Source: UBA6168 sp964423205 (GTDB taxonomy: Bacteria > Bacteroidota > Bacteroidia > Chitinophagales > Saprospiraceae). Taken from it: a DNA stretch of 64,000 nt. The stretch spans positions 1 to 64,000 of the forward strand of contig CAYRDX010000011.1 in assembly GCA_964423205.1 (NCBI GenBank), read 5' to 3'. This document shows, piece by piece, positions 34,528 to 43,345 of the stretch. Below the pieces are notes generated by a model. It worked only from the letters and a program-made list of their open reading frames with translations. It was not told the DNA's origin and searched no databases. Each line of letters starts with the position of its first letter. The first letter of the stretch is position 1. Both the position numbers and the translations under genes were made by a program.

Positions 34528-35925
34528 ATGAAAAGAATTTTCCTGCCTGCAATTGTGGTCTTGATTCTCATTCCGCAATCATTTTCACAGAAAGCCTATA
34601 ACCCCAAACAGTCAGTCAAAGAAGCCCGCCAAATAGTGCAAAAAATGATGGCAGACCAGAAAATCCCCGGTTTGTCGGTCACCATTACCCATGCTGGCAA
34701 GATAGTCTGGTCGGAAGGATTCGGTTATGCAGACCTTGAAAACCGGGTGCCAGTAAAACCCAATCTCACCAAATTCAGAATCGGCAGCGTGTCGAAACCC
34801 ATCACGGCAGCAGCCATGGCATTGTTGGTAGAGCAGGGCAAACTCGACCTCGATGCTCCGGTTCAGCAATATGTCCCTTATTTTCCACAGAAAGAATACC
34901 CCATCACTGTCCGACAAGTGGCAGGTCATATAGCTGGTATTCGCCACTACAGAGGCACGGAAATGCTGCTCGATAAACGCTTCAATTCAGTAAAAGAAAG
35001 CCTCTCCATTTTTGACAAAGACACCCTGATGTTCGAACCCGGAACCCGCTACATGTATTCCTCTTACGGCTGGAACCTGCTATCTGCTGTTGTGGAAGGT
35101 GCTTCGGGTGAAGAGTTTCTCTACTTCATGCAAAAGAATGTGTTCGATAAACTCGGCCTGACAAATACCACTCCTGACCATATTGACAGCCTCATCACCG
35201 GCAGAACCAGATATTACCAACTGGATACCAAAGGCAGGGTGGTGAACGCCACCTATGTCGATAACAGTTACAAATGGGCAGGAGGAGGCTTTATCTCCAC
35301 TTCGGAGGATGTGGCAAAATTTGCCAACGCTTTCATGAAAGAGGGTTTTGTCAAACAATCGACCCTCGATGATTTTATCACCAGTCAAAAACTGAACAAT
35401 GGAGAAGCAACAGGTTATGGAGTTGGCTGGGCAAGTGGCACCGACGTATGGAACCGCAGGTATTATGGCCATACAGGAGGCTCTGTTGGCGGAATTACCA
35501 TGATGAGAATTTATCCTGCCGAACAGGTAGTCATTACCATTCTCACCAACTCTTCCAATGTCTCCAACGGGCAGCTAACCGCGCAGTTGGCCAGCCTGTT
35601 TATCGACCAACCCGCTCCTGAATTGAAACCCGCTCCGGAATTTGCTTCGGTAGTTTTGAGCCCCTGTTCTTCGGTTATCGAAAAAAGCAATATTGCCAGT
35701 AATACCCGCTATGATTTGGTCATTCGCAACCAGCGGAAGGAACGCATTCAGTTATTCGTGGTAAGTGAAGAAGGAGAGAGGGTTGAAGATTATTTTCTCA
35801 AACCCGGACAATACATCATTAAAAGAGAAAGGACCAATATCAGCTACCTGGTTACGGATAAAAAAGGGAAATGTATCGGGCAATTCCGTACAAGCGGCAG
35901 TGATGCCAATGCCTTTATTTACTGA
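34528..35925 (+). CDS. Serine hydrolase of the class C beta-lactamase family
   Basis: A 465-residue exported protein with signal peptide (FLPAIVVLILIPQSFSQ). Active-site motifs are SVSK (S87, K90), the Tyr motif YSSYGWN and YYGHTGGSVGG as the KTG-equivalent HTG. A C-terminal beta domain of about 90 residues follows the catalytic domain. Such proteins include peptidases, esterases and beta-lactamases. Without a close homologue, antibiotic hydrolysis should not be assumed. The gene stands alone. Confidence 0.85.
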   Translation: MKRIFLPAIVVLILIPQSFSQKAYNPKQSVKEARQIVQKMMADQKIPGLSVTITHAGKIVWSEGFGYADLENRVPVKPNLTKFRIGSVSKPITAAAMALLVEQGKLDLDAPVQQYVPYFPQKEYPITVRQVAGHIAGIRHYRGTEMLLDKRFNSVKESLSIFDKDTLMFEPGTRYMYSSYGWNLLSAVVEGASGEEFLYFMQKNVFDKLGLTNTTPDHIDSLITGRTRYYQLDTKGRVVNATYVDNSYKWAGGGFISTSEDVAKFANAFMKEGFVKQSTLDDFITSQKLNNGEATGYGVGWASGTDVWNRRYYGHTGGSVGGITMMRIYPAEQVVITILTNSSNVSNGQLTAQLASLFIDQPAPELKPAPEFASVVLSPCSSVIEKSNIASNTRYDLVIRNQRKERIQLFVVSEEGERVEDYFLKPGQYIIKRERTNISYLVTDKKGKCIGQFRTSGSDANAFIY

Positions 35926-36343
35926 GGCTGTGTCTTATGACAACACTTGATTATTGACATGACATTTTTAGCACAAAAACACAAAAGCACAAAATTTTTA
36001 AACCGCTTCGTGCTTCAGTGTTTTAATGGCAAAATAAATCACTGGCAGGTCAAATAAATATTGACTGATGTTATGCCCTGTTTTTGGAAAGTTGGCGCCT
36101 ATGGAAAATAGATTACTTTTGCCCGAAATTCTGACTAAGTAATGAGTCAAAAATAAAATAGCCAATTTGTTTTCTTAACCACTTGAAAATCAGTTGGCTG
36201 TTGGCTGTTGGCTGTTGGCATTTGGCTCTTGGCTGTTGGCTCGGTATTTCCAATTTCCTCCCGAGTGCTCGGGACCAATTTCCTTTTGCCTTTTGCCTTT
36301 TGCCTTTTTACTTTTTACTTTTTACTTGTTACTAATAAGTTTT
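35926..36343. repeat. Intergenic block: family E words and a full family A repeat
   Basis: The 418-bp gap holds a family E stretch (acacaaaagcacaaaattt, cttcgtgcttcagtgttttaa) at about 35965-36030, and a full family A copy at 36139-36335 with palindrome CCCGAGTGCTCGGG (36260-36273). No gene is credible here. The plus-strand open frame from 36194 is a translation of the repeat (LLAFGSWLLA). Confidence 0.8.
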
Positions 36344-37486
36344 ATGGAAAAAACTCACAAAATCATAATTGCCGGTGCCGGTGGAATTGCAGAGGCAGTT
36401 TCCATGATTATTTCCGAATGGAGCCAGGCTCCTCAGGAGTTGTTTGTTGGAGATTGCGTTTTAGAAAAAGCAGAAAAAGTTGCCCAATTGGTGCGTATCA
36501 ACAGCTCCAAACAGGTGTCCGTTACTACCTATTATTTGCCGGGTTCTGGCTCAGACTCTGAGTTGGAGGAAATATTGAAGGCTGGAGATATTCTACTCGA
36601 TTGCCTGCCAGGAAGTCAGGCTCCCCGTATTGCCAAATTTGCCCGTGATTTCAAACTGCACTACATCAACCTCACGGAATACGTCAATGAGACCAACGAA
36701 ATCATGAAGATTGCCGAAGGCGCTGAAACCAGTTTCATCCTGCAAACTGGCTTAGCTCCCGGATTTATTAATCTGCTGGCTCATGGACTTTTCAAGGCTT
36801 TTACCCGCGATTACGGGGTGAGCAAAGTGGAAAGCGTGACCATGAAAGTGGGTGCACTACCCATCAATGCCTTGCCTCCCCATTACTATGGCTTTACCTG
36901 GAGTCCGGCTGGCGTGGCTACCGAATACCTGAAGGATACCGTTTGCATCAGGGATTATAAAAAAACCATACTTCCTGCATTATCAAACTTTGGCAAACTC
37001 TATATCCGTGGTGTGCCTTATGAGGAAAACCTGACCTCCGGTGGTGCGGCCGACTTGCCTGATGCTTTGGAGGGTAGGGTGGAGAGACTGGATTATAAAA
37101 CCATTCGCCATCAGGGGCACTACAAGTGGGTGAATAAACAGATAAAAAAACTGAAGGAGGGTGACGATCGTCCTGCTGTTCTGCAGGAAATGATGGAAAA
37201 AAACATACCTCATCTGGAAGACGATCAGGTTATTGTTTTTGCTTCCGTAAAAGGCAAAGACAGCGGTGGAGTTCTGCGCCGCCTGGAAAAGACCTATCTC
37301 ATCAGGCCACAGAAAGTAGGGAAAAGGCTGTTCCGTGCCATTCAGATCAGTACAGCTGCACCCATGGTTCAAGCTGCCAAGTTGTTGTTAGAGGGGAATA
37401 TGAAAAAAGGGGTAATCCTGCAAAGCCAGATTGACCCGGAAAGTTTCCTGAACGGTCATTTCATAACCTCTGTCTACCAGGATTGA
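36344..37486 (+). CDS. Saccharopine dehydrogenase-like protein
   Basis: A 380-residue protein of the saccharopine dehydrogenase superfamily. KIIIAGAGGIAEAVSMII is the Rossmann loop, DILLDCLPGSQAPRIAKFARD and FILQTGLAPGFINLLAHGLF are typical of the N-terminal and central domains, and GFTWSPAGVATEYLKD is family-conserved. Close relatives are Lys1/Lys9-like oxidoreductases of lysine metabolism, but many members have other roles. It converges on kamE of lysine fermentation, so a lysine-related role is attractive but unproven. The start at 36344 excludes the repeat. Confidence 0.8.
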   Translation: MEKTHKIIIAGAGGIAEAVSMIISEWSQAPQELFVGDCVLEKAEKVAQLVRINSSKQVSVTTYYLPGSGSDSELEEILKAGDILLDCLPGSQAPRIAKFARDFKLHYINLTEYVNETNEIMKIAEGAETSFILQTGLAPGFINLLAHGLFKAFTRDYGVSKVESVTMKVGALPINALPPHYYGFTWSPAGVATEYLKDTVCIRDYKKTILPALSNFGKLYIRGVPYEENLTSGGAADLPDALEGRVERLDYKTIRHQGHYKWVNKQIKKLKEGDDRPAVLQEMMEKNIPHLEDDQVIVFASVKGKDSGGVLRRLEKTYLIRPQKVGKRLFRAIQISTAAPMVQAAKLLLEGNMKKGVILQSQIDPESFLNGHFITSVYQD

Positions 37487-38256
37487 GTACGGCGGTTTTC
37501 CATTTCAAAAGCGAGATAAGAGGCTACATCGTCGGCAAAAGTGTTCATGCCAAAGCCGGCATCGTAGCCTGATTCTTTGGCCAACTCGTGCGTGATGCGC
37601 GGCCCGCCGCAGACCAGTATGACTTTGTGGCGGAGGTTTTCTGCTTCGAGCAGTTCCACCAATTCCACCATGTTTTTGATGTGCACGTCCTTTTGGGTTA
37701 CAGTTTGCGAAACCAGCAGTGCGTCGGCATTCAGGTCTATGGCTTTTGCAATGAAATCCTCATTGCTCACCTGACTGCCGAGGTTGTACGCTTCGAACAT
37801 CTCATAGCGCTCCAGTCCATAGTGCCCGGCAAAACCTTTCATGTTCATAATGGCATCGATGCCCACGGTATGGGCATCCGTACCGGTGCTTGCGCCGATG
37901 ACAACGATAGGCCGGCCGATGTTTTCACGGATAAAGGCATCGGTTTCCTCCAGACTCATCGTGGTGGAATTCACTTTCGGCACCACGATGGAGGTCATAT
38001 CCACCGAATGAACGCAGTCACCGTAACAGTTGAAAAATGTGAAGCCCTCCGATAATTCGTGATAATAGACGACCTGCGGATTTTCCAAACCCATTTTGCG
38101 GAGCAGTTGTTTGGCGGCTTCCACTGCTTCGTCACTGCAGGGCACAGGCAGGCTGAAACTCAGTTGCACCTTGCCGTCGTTCATAGTGTCGCCGTATGGC
38201 CTTAACTTTTTACGGTCTGATTTCAGAATCGCAATGTTGTTTGAACCGCTGCTCAT
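37474..38256 (-). CDS. kamE: Lysine 5,6-aminomutase beta subunit KamE
   Basis: A 260-residue small subunit of the adenosylcobalamin- and PLP-dependent aminomutase that turns beta-lysine into 3,5-diaminohexanoate. The N-terminal YGDTMNDGKVQLSFSLPVP, the cobalamin-ligand motif DAHTVG (H129) and the PLP-binding lysine equivalent K140 in NMKGFAGHYGLERYE are all present. Length matches. It is the last gene of the long minus-strand aromatic run, whereas its partner kamD is about 25 kb away on the plus strand. Its stop overlaps the 3' end of the convergent saccharopine dehydrogenase-like gene by 13 nt. Confidence 0.95.
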   Translation of the reverse strand: MSSGSNNIAILKSDRKKLRPYGDTMNDGKVQLSFSLPVPCSDEAVEAAKQLLRKMGLENPQVVYYHELSEGFTFFNCYGDCVHSVDMTSIVVPKVNSTTMSLEETDAFIRENIGRPIVVIGASTGTDAHTVGIDAIMNMKGFAGHYGLERYEMFEAYNLGSQVSNEDFIAKAIDLNADALLVSQTVTQKDVHIKNMVELVELLEAENLRHKVILVCGGPRITHELAKESGYDAGFGMNTFADDVASYLAFEMENRRTQSW

Positions 38257-38278
38257 TACATTGATTTATTTGCCTTTT

Positions 38279-38344
38279 CTTTTGATTTAAGATTTACGAT
38301 TACCCCGAAACGGGACAGGCAATGATTTAAGATTTTTGATTGGG
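38279..38344. repeat. Family C dispersed repeat
   Basis: tgatttaagatttacgatt, a ccccgaaacggg core, and gatttaagatttttgatt. It lies between kamE and dch. Confidence 0.65.
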
Positions 38345-38354
38345 TGGCAATAAT

Positions 38355-38390
38355 CTTCCTTTTTCTCTGCGAACCTCTGTGTAACTCTTA
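38355..38390. repeat. Family B fragment ending in the dch stop codon
   Basis: ttctctgcgaacctctgtgtaactc is a degenerate family B word whose end coincides with the dch stop (TAA on the minus strand at 38388-38390). Confidence 0.55.
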
Positions 38391-39155
38391 ATCCCATTTC
38401 GCCGCCCGCTTCTCCAAAAAGGCAGCAATCCCCTCATTCGCATCGCGGGTATTCATCAATTTGTTCATATAAAGCTGTTCCAGCATTGGCAGGAATTTAC
38501 CTACGATGTGATTGAATTTCATCCGTGAGGCAGATACCGCGTACCTGAGTGAAGAAGCGCTCTTTGGTAAAATGTGTTTTTCAATCCACTCCAAAGTGCC
38601 TTTGTCCAACTCCTCCCTGTTTTCAAAAATCTGACTGACCAAACCCAACGACTGTGCTGCTTCTGCGCTGATAGTCCTGCCGCTGATGAGTAATTCTGCC
38701 GCCCTGGCTTCGCCGATTTTTTCCTGTAAAATAATAGAAGCTGGTGGTGGAAATACTCCGAGTTGTATTTCGGGCTGTCCCATTTTGGCGGTTTTATCGG
38801 CAAACATCAGATTGCACACCATAGCCAGTTCAAAACCTCCGCCCAGGCATTGGCCAGATATCTTGGCGATTGCAGGAATGGATAAATCAAGGACACTGTA
38901 AAATAGCTGGTGGAAATTGCGCAGCATTTCGGCTGCAAATTCCTTTTGGTGCTCTTCAACGCTTGCTCCAAAGGAGAAGTGTTTACCGGCACCTTCGAGG
39001 GTGAAAACCTTTAATGATGGTTTGTTTCTGAATTCGTTGAAGACCTGTTGCAACTCAGCCATCATAATACTGTCGAGCACATTGCCTTTGCCATCATCGA
39101 GCATGATTCCGGCGGCGGCACCATCGTACAGGTATTCCAGTTTTATTTTTTGCAT
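38388..39155 (-). CDS. dch: Cyclohexa-1,5-dienecarbonyl-CoA hydratase (Dch)
   Basis: A 255-residue crotonase-fold enzyme. ISGQCLGGGFELAMVCNLMFADKTAKMGQPEIQLGVFPP resembles dienoyl-CoA hydratases of the benzoyl-CoA pathway more than ordinary fatty-acid enoyl-CoA hydratases. The oxyanion-hole region HFSFGASVEEHQKE is also Dch-like. It would hydrate the dienoyl-CoA formed by benzoyl-CoA reductase to 6-hydroxycyclohex-1-ene-1-carbonyl-CoA. Its position after had and oah, in the bcr run, supports this. Function is inferred from family and context. Confidence 0.88.
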   Translation of the reverse strand: MQKIKLEYLYDGAAAGIMLDDGKGNVLDSIMMAELQQVFNEFRNKPSLKVFTLEGAGKHFSFGASVEEHQKEFAAEMLRNFHQLFYSVLDLSIPAIAKISGQCLGGGFELAMVCNLMFADKTAKMGQPEIQLGVFPPPASIILQEKIGEARAAELLISGRTISAEAAQSLGLVSQIFENREELDKGTLEWIEKHILPKSASSLRYAVSASRMKFNHIVGKFLPMLEQLYMNKLMNTRDANEGIAAFLEKRAAKWD

Positions 39156-39199
39156 AGCTATTAAAGCTTTTTTTTTGCCACTAAAGCACTAAAACACGA

Positions 39200-39430
39200 A
39201 TGGTTTAGTGATGAGTCAAAAATAAAGTAGCCAAATTATTTTCTTAACCACTTGAAAATCAGCTGGCTGTTGGCTGTTGGCATTTGGCTCTTGGCTGTTG
39301 GCATTTGGCTCTTGGCTGTTGGCTCGGTATTTCCAATTTCCCCCGAGTACTCGGGGTCCAATTTCCTTTTGCCTTTTGCCTTTTGCCTTTTTACTTTTAC
39401 CTTTTTACTTTTGCCTTTTTACTTAGTCAT
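39200..39430. repeat. Family A dispersed repeat, long copy
   Basis: A full copy with gatgagtcaaaaataaagt, several ttggctgttggcatttggct units, palindrome CCCCGAGTACTCGGGG (39341-39356) and iterated ccttttgcctttttac. It is flanked by family E words at about 39170-39200 and 39430-39462. The plus-strand open frames here are repeat translations. Confidence 0.88.
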
Positions 39431-39466
39431 TTGGTGCTTTTGTGTTTTCGTGGCAAACAATCTGAA

Positions 39467-40558
39467 TCAACTCTTAAACTGTGGCGAAATAGCCTGATGC
39501 ACTTCCTCATTCCACTCATGCCCATCTGCCAGCATTTGGCGGAGTTTGATGAAATCCACTTCACGGTTGTCTTTTGGGCCGTCATTAAAAGCGCGGAATC
39601 CGGCTTTTGCTTCAGTCATCATATTCAGAGCCAGCCATTCGCGGCTACTTTCTTTGTTTTTGTCCCAGTGTTCCAGTTTTTTCTTGCGCACCTCGGAAAT
39701 GGTCTTGTTGCTACAATTCGGAAAGGTATAGATCAGTTTTCCAATCACCTCATCCACCTTGGCATCGAGCAGGCTTAGGTCCATTTCACCTTTTTCCATC
39801 ATAGCTTTTCCAGCGGCTAATGCTTCTCCTTTCTTCATAGTTCCGTAAATGATTTTACCGTATTCATCTAACCAACGGTCAGTAACGACCAACGGATTGG
39901 CCACAAATTTTCCGTCAACCTTCAATGCAGGCACGATGTCCGTAATCAAGCCATACATGTAGGCCTGATGGGCCGTCCACGGTTCACAAAGAGTGAGCGA
40001 ATTCATTGCCCTTTCGATACCCACGAATAAATGCAGGAAATCGGTTGCACCACCAATTGGAGCGCTGCCGTGTTTTGGACCGGCCTGACCAAAACGTGCG
40101 AGGTCGGTGGCTACTGTAAAATCGCAGGCCATTCCAATTTCCTGTCCACCTGCGATGCGCATGCCGTTTACCCGGCAAATCACCGGTTTTTCACAAAGCA
40201 GCAGTGCAGTGACCATGTCGTTGAACAGGCGCATGTACTGGCTGTATTCCTGTGGATTGCCGGAGTAGTATTCTGCGTATTCCTTTGTGTTTCCTCCGGT
40301 ACAGAAGGCCTTATCACCCACGGCCGTAAACACAACGGCCACGACACTGCGGTCGTTTGAGGCTTCTCTCAAAGCAAGAATGACATCCTTCACGGCCTGA
40401 GTGGTATAGGAATTATATTGCTTTGGATTATTCAGCCAAATCCAGGCGTTGAACAGACCTGAAATGGGTTGGCCTGCTTTGTCAAGGCAGGGCTTTTTCT
40501 CAAAAATGATTTGAGTAAATTCGTGTTTGACGAGATTGTGATTCTTCAGTTCTTTCAT
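39467..40558 (-). CDS. oah: 6-oxocyclohex-1-ene-1-carbonyl-CoA hydrolase (Oah/BamA)
   Basis: A 363-residue ring-opening hydrolase, the marker enzyme of anaerobic benzoyl-CoA degradation. Diagnostic stretches are FCTGGNTKEYAEYYSGNP, YMRLFNDMVTALLLCEKP, CRVNGMRIAGGQEIGMA and FGQAGPKHGSAPIGGATDF. Length matches the family (about 360-380). It adds water twice and opens the ring to a 3-hydroxypimeloyl-CoA-type product in the cytoplasm. The ATG at 40558 (MKELKNHNL) is preferred to 40576. It lies between had and dch. Confidence 0.96.
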   Translation of the reverse strand: MKELKNHNLVKHEFTQIIFEKKPCLDKAGQPISGLFNAWIWLNNPKQYNSYTTQAVKDVILALREASNDRSVVAVVFTAVGDKAFCTGGNTKEYAEYYSGNPQEYSQYMRLFNDMVTALLLCEKPVICRVNGMRIAGGQEIGMACDFTVATDLARFGQAGPKHGSAPIGGATDFLHLFVGIERAMNSLTLCEPWTAHQAYMYGLITDIVPALKVDGKFVANPLVVTDRWLDEYGKIIYGTMKKGEALAAGKAMMEKGEMDLSLLDAKVDEVIGKLIYTFPNCSNKTISEVRKKKLEHWDKNKESSREWLALNMMTEAKAGFRAFNDGPKDNREVDFIKLRQMLADGHEWNEEVHQAISPQFKS

Positions 40559-40636
40559 AGAATTTTTATTTAGCAATCAGAACATTTTACAACCTATAAA
40601 CTTCTCAGTTCTTCAAATCCTCAATTCCTCAGTTCT

Positions 40637-41683
40637 TCATCCCTCCGGCACCAACACCACCCTTTTTACATATTTGTGCTTCAGGGAATTCCTGAAAACT
40701 TCATTGATATTGGATAAAGGGTGTGTTTCTACGAACTGGTCAATTTTTAATCTGCCTTCGGCAATGAGGGCAACTACATCAGGATAAAGTTCCGGTTTAC
40801 AACCCCATGTTCCGATGAGTTTCGCATCGAAAGCCATCAGGTTGCTCAGTCGTACATCTACTTTGTCCATTGTAAAACCAACTATCGACAGTGTGGAGGC
40901 AAAAGTAATCAGGTTGAATGCGAGTTCCTGACCAGTTTTGGTGCCCGACATCTCAAATATTTTCCATGAGTTTTTGGGTACATCCAGTTGCTTTGCAAGC
41001 GTTTTGACTTGTTCTTTCACCGCTTTGATGTCCAGGTCTTTGACATTTATCACAGCATCAGCTCCATTCTTTGAGGCTATTTCCAGTTTTTCATCGTTGA
41101 TATCCAACGCTATGACCTTAGCACCAAATATCCTGGCAATCTGTGCCCCATAAATTCCCACTCCGCCTACGCCGATGACAATGGCGAGGTCGCCTGCTTC
41201 CAGTTCCGATTTTACAATAACCTGATAGGGAGTGGAAATGGCGTCTGCAATGACGGAAAGTTGAGCCAGTGAATAATTCTCCAGTACTTTTTCCGGCACG
41301 GGACATAGGTATCTTGAAGGTACAAGGATATGTGAGGCAAATCCACCGTGGAAGTCATTACCGGGCATGAGTTGATTACGACAAATGTTGCTGCGACCCT
41401 TTTTGCATAAATCGCATTCACCACAAGGTAGCACAGCAGGGATAATCACCTTTTTTTCCAACCATTGTTCCGGACCGGCTTCAACAGTTCCACTGATTTC
41501 GTGGCCAAGCGTAAGAGGCAGTGGGTGTTTGGTCTGAACACCGTAGTGCCAGAAGCTCAGGTCGGTGTGGCAAACCCCGCAACCGGCAATTTTAATCAAA
41601 GCCTCCCCAGGCTTCAAATCCGGAGTTGATATGTCGACACGGATAAAATCCGCATCAGGTTCCGTCATATGGTATTGGTACAT
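40637..41683 (-). CDS. had: 6-hydroxycyclohex-1-ene-1-carbonyl-CoA dehydrogenase (Had)
   Basis: A 348-residue zinc-type alcohol dehydrogenase family enzyme. GCGVCHTDLSFWHYG and LTLGHEISG hold catalytic zinc ligands, CGECDLCKKGRSNIC the structural zinc, and VIGVGGVGIYGAQIA the NAD loop. FEMSGTKTGQELAFNLITF and VGFTMDKVDVRLSNLMAFDA are shared with known Had enzymes and separate it from general alcohol dehydrogenases. It oxidises the alcohol made by Dch to the 6-oxo substrate of Oah. Its final codons and stop (PEG, TGA) lie at a family F repeat. Confidence 0.95.
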   Translation of the reverse strand: MYQYHMTEPDADFIRVDISTPDLKPGEALIKIAGCGVCHTDLSFWHYGVQTKHPLPLTLGHEISGTVEAGPEQWLEKKVIIPAVLPCGECDLCKKGRSNICRNQLMPGNDFHGGFASHILVPSRYLCPVPEKVLENYSLAQLSVIADAISTPYQVIVKSELEAGDLAIVIGVGGVGIYGAQIARIFGAKVIALDINDEKLEIASKNGADAVINVKDLDIKAVKEQVKTLAKQLDVPKNSWKIFEMSGTKTGQELAFNLITFASTLSIVGFTMDKVDVRLSNLMAFDAKLIGTWGCKPELYPDVVALIAEGRLKIDQFVETHPLSNINEVFRNSLKHKYVKRVVLVPEG

Positions 41684-41694
41684 AATTATTGATT

Positions 41695-41785
41695 ATTTGA
41701 GGAAATGAGGATGTGAAGAATTGAGAATTAGAGGGTAAGCGTCCTCAGTTCCTCACATCCTCATTACGTCATTTCCTCAGCACTT
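41695..41785. repeat. Family F repeat with inverted halves
   Basis: gaggaaatgaggatgtgaagaattgag followed by an inverted counterpart cctcagttcctcacatcctcattacgtcatttcctcag. It lies between the thiolase and had genes and can form a long imperfect hairpin. Confidence 0.65.
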
Positions 41786-43044
41786 TAGACTTCTGTATTT
41801 TCAATCAGCACCGCTGTGCCCTGACCACCGCCAATACAAGCCGATGCGATGCCGTATTTCGCTTTCTTAGCATTCAAGGCTCGGGCAAGTGTTAATGTAA
41901 TCCGGGTACCGGTCGCTGCGAGTGGGTGGCCAATTGCGATAGCACCACCATTCACGTTCAGCCGGCCCCTATCGAGGTTAAGTGCCTTTTCACAAGCTAT
42001 CAATTGCGCGCCAAAAGCTTCATTAATTTCAATCAGACCAATATCATCAAGGGTAAGTCCGGTATGTTCCAGTAGAAGCCTGATGGCTGGCACTGGTCCG
42101 ATTCCCATTATTTTCGGATCCACACCACAGGTTGCGGCGGCCACAAATTTGGCCAGTGGTTTATGGTCTTTGTTCAATTTACCGGCAGATGCCACTACAA
42201 GCGCCGCCGCTCCGTCCACAATTCCTGAGCAGTTGGCTGCAGTCAAAACGCCGGTTTTCTTAAATACAGGAGGTAGTTTAGCCATTGCTTCCAGGGTAGT
42301 GGCCCGCGGATGTTCGTCTCTGACAATGGATTCTACACCTCTGGGTAATCTGATTTTGCGTGGCTGTAGTCCCTCCGCTTCAAAAACGGAAGACTGCAGC
42401 GGAGTAACTTCACCCTCAAAAAATCCCCTGGCTTGGGCGTCGATTGCTCTGTCCTGAGAAAGTTTTGCGAAAGCATCTACTTCTTCACGTGTGATGTTGT
42501 ACTCCTCCGCCAAATTTTCTGCGGTGAGACCCATCATACACCCAGCGGCAGTATCGTCCAGCGATTCCCATAACATATCTTTGAAAACGGGTTGGCCGAG
42601 GTTATATCCCATCCTGTTGCCAAAACTCACCGTTGGCGATAGGGACATGTTTTCAGTGCCACAACAAAGCACACCGTCAGCTTTGTCCAGGGTGATTTGT
42701 TCTGCGGCAGTAACGAGAGTTTCCAATCCTGAGGCACAAATGCGCTGCACCATGAGCGCCGGTACGCTCTGTGGCAAGCCCGTAAAAAGAGCGATATGGC
42801 GGGGCAAAAAGAAGGCATCAGTGCTGCTTTGTCCAATGTTGGCAATAACTGCCTGGTCGAGTTCTTCAGCTTTCAGGCCGCTATTTTCTATGGCTGCTTT
42901 GCTGGCAACAATACCGAGGTCGGTAGGCGAAATGTTGGCCAGGGAACCGCAGTATTTACCAAAAGGTGTGCGTGCGCCACCCGTCAGGTAAATGTCATCG
43001 AACTGGATGGCAATGCCTTTCCTGGAGTCGTGATATCCTTTCAT
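41785..43044 (-). CDS. Acetyl-CoA acyltransferase (thiolase)
   Basis: A 419-residue thiolase. The acyl-accepting cysteine lies in VQRICASGLETLVTAAEQI, the second motif is NVNGGAIAIGHPLAATGTRI, and the catalytic ACIGGGQGTAVLIE is at the C-terminus. In this run it could cleave 3-oxopimeloyl-CoA, the beta-oxidation step after ring opening, or simply make or break acetoacetyl-CoA. An N-terminal extension (KGYHDSRKGIAIQFDD) is slightly unusual. Chain-length preference cannot be told. Confidence 0.9.
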   Translation of the reverse strand: MKGYHDSRKGIAIQFDDIYLTGGARTPFGKYCGSLANISPTDLGIVASKAAIENSGLKAEELDQAVIANIGQSSTDAFFLPRHIALFTGLPQSVPALMVQRICASGLETLVTAAEQITLDKADGVLCCGTENMSLSPTVSFGNRMGYNLGQPVFKDMLWESLDDTAAGCMMGLTAENLAEEYNITREEVDAFAKLSQDRAIDAQARGFFEGEVTPLQSSVFEAEGLQPRKIRLPRGVESIVRDEHPRATTLEAMAKLPPVFKKTGVLTAANCSGIVDGAAALVVASAGKLNKDHKPLAKFVAAATCGVDPKIMGIGPVPAIRLLLEHTGLTLDDIGLIEINEAFGAQLIACEKALNLDRGRLNVNGGAIAIGHPLAATGTRITLTLARALNAKKAKYGIASACIGGGQGTAVLIENTEV

Positions 43045-43136
43045 CGTTCTTAAGTATTTGGTTGGGCTTGGCAGGAAACTGATTTGGTGGCAGCTACCTG
43101 CTTCGGCTTTAAGTTGGTTTCAATATAAGGTTTTTT

Positions 43137-43345
43137 ACCACGGAGACACGGAGGCACGGAGGTTCACGGAGTTATCTCTTTTTTAACCACGGAGATTAGT
43201 TAGGAGTTTTTCTTACCACGGAGACACTGAGACACGGAGGTTCACGGAGTTATCTCTGTGTATCTTAGTGCTCTCCGTGTCTCCGTGGTAAACAAGTACT
43301 CATGGTTCTCTGTGGTTCTTAGTGCTCTCCGTGTCTCCGTGGTAA
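43137..43345. repeat. Family B dispersed repeat cluster
   Basis: Three or more units of ccacggagacacggaggcac, ggttcacggagttatctctg and the inverted tctccgtgtctccgtggtaa. About 40 bp of it are translated as the C-terminus of the fusion protein gene, which ends at 43300. Related copies are at 58970-59053 and 60333-60505, with degenerate ones at 49172-49215 and 56172-56225. Confidence 0.85.

Noticed and set aside
34528..35925. Antibiotic-resistance beta-lactamase
   Set aside because: The SxxK, YxN and HTG motifs define the wider serine-hydrolase family; the C-terminal extra domain and lack of a regulator give no support for resistance.
36180..36340. Open frames translating to LLAVGCWLLA-type peptides
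   Set aside because: They are translations of family A repeats and recur in several copies and both strands; no start site or conserved length supports a gene.
38388..39155. Ordinary fatty-acid enoyl-CoA hydratase
   Set aside because: Sequence around GQPEIQLGVFPP and its place between oah and kamE in the bcr run fit the dienoyl-CoA hydratase better, although specificity is not proven.
39250..39430. Possible CRISPR-like array because of regular ttggctgttgg units
   Set aside because: The units are contiguous, without unique spacers, and the same block occurs at several unrelated places; no cas genes are present.
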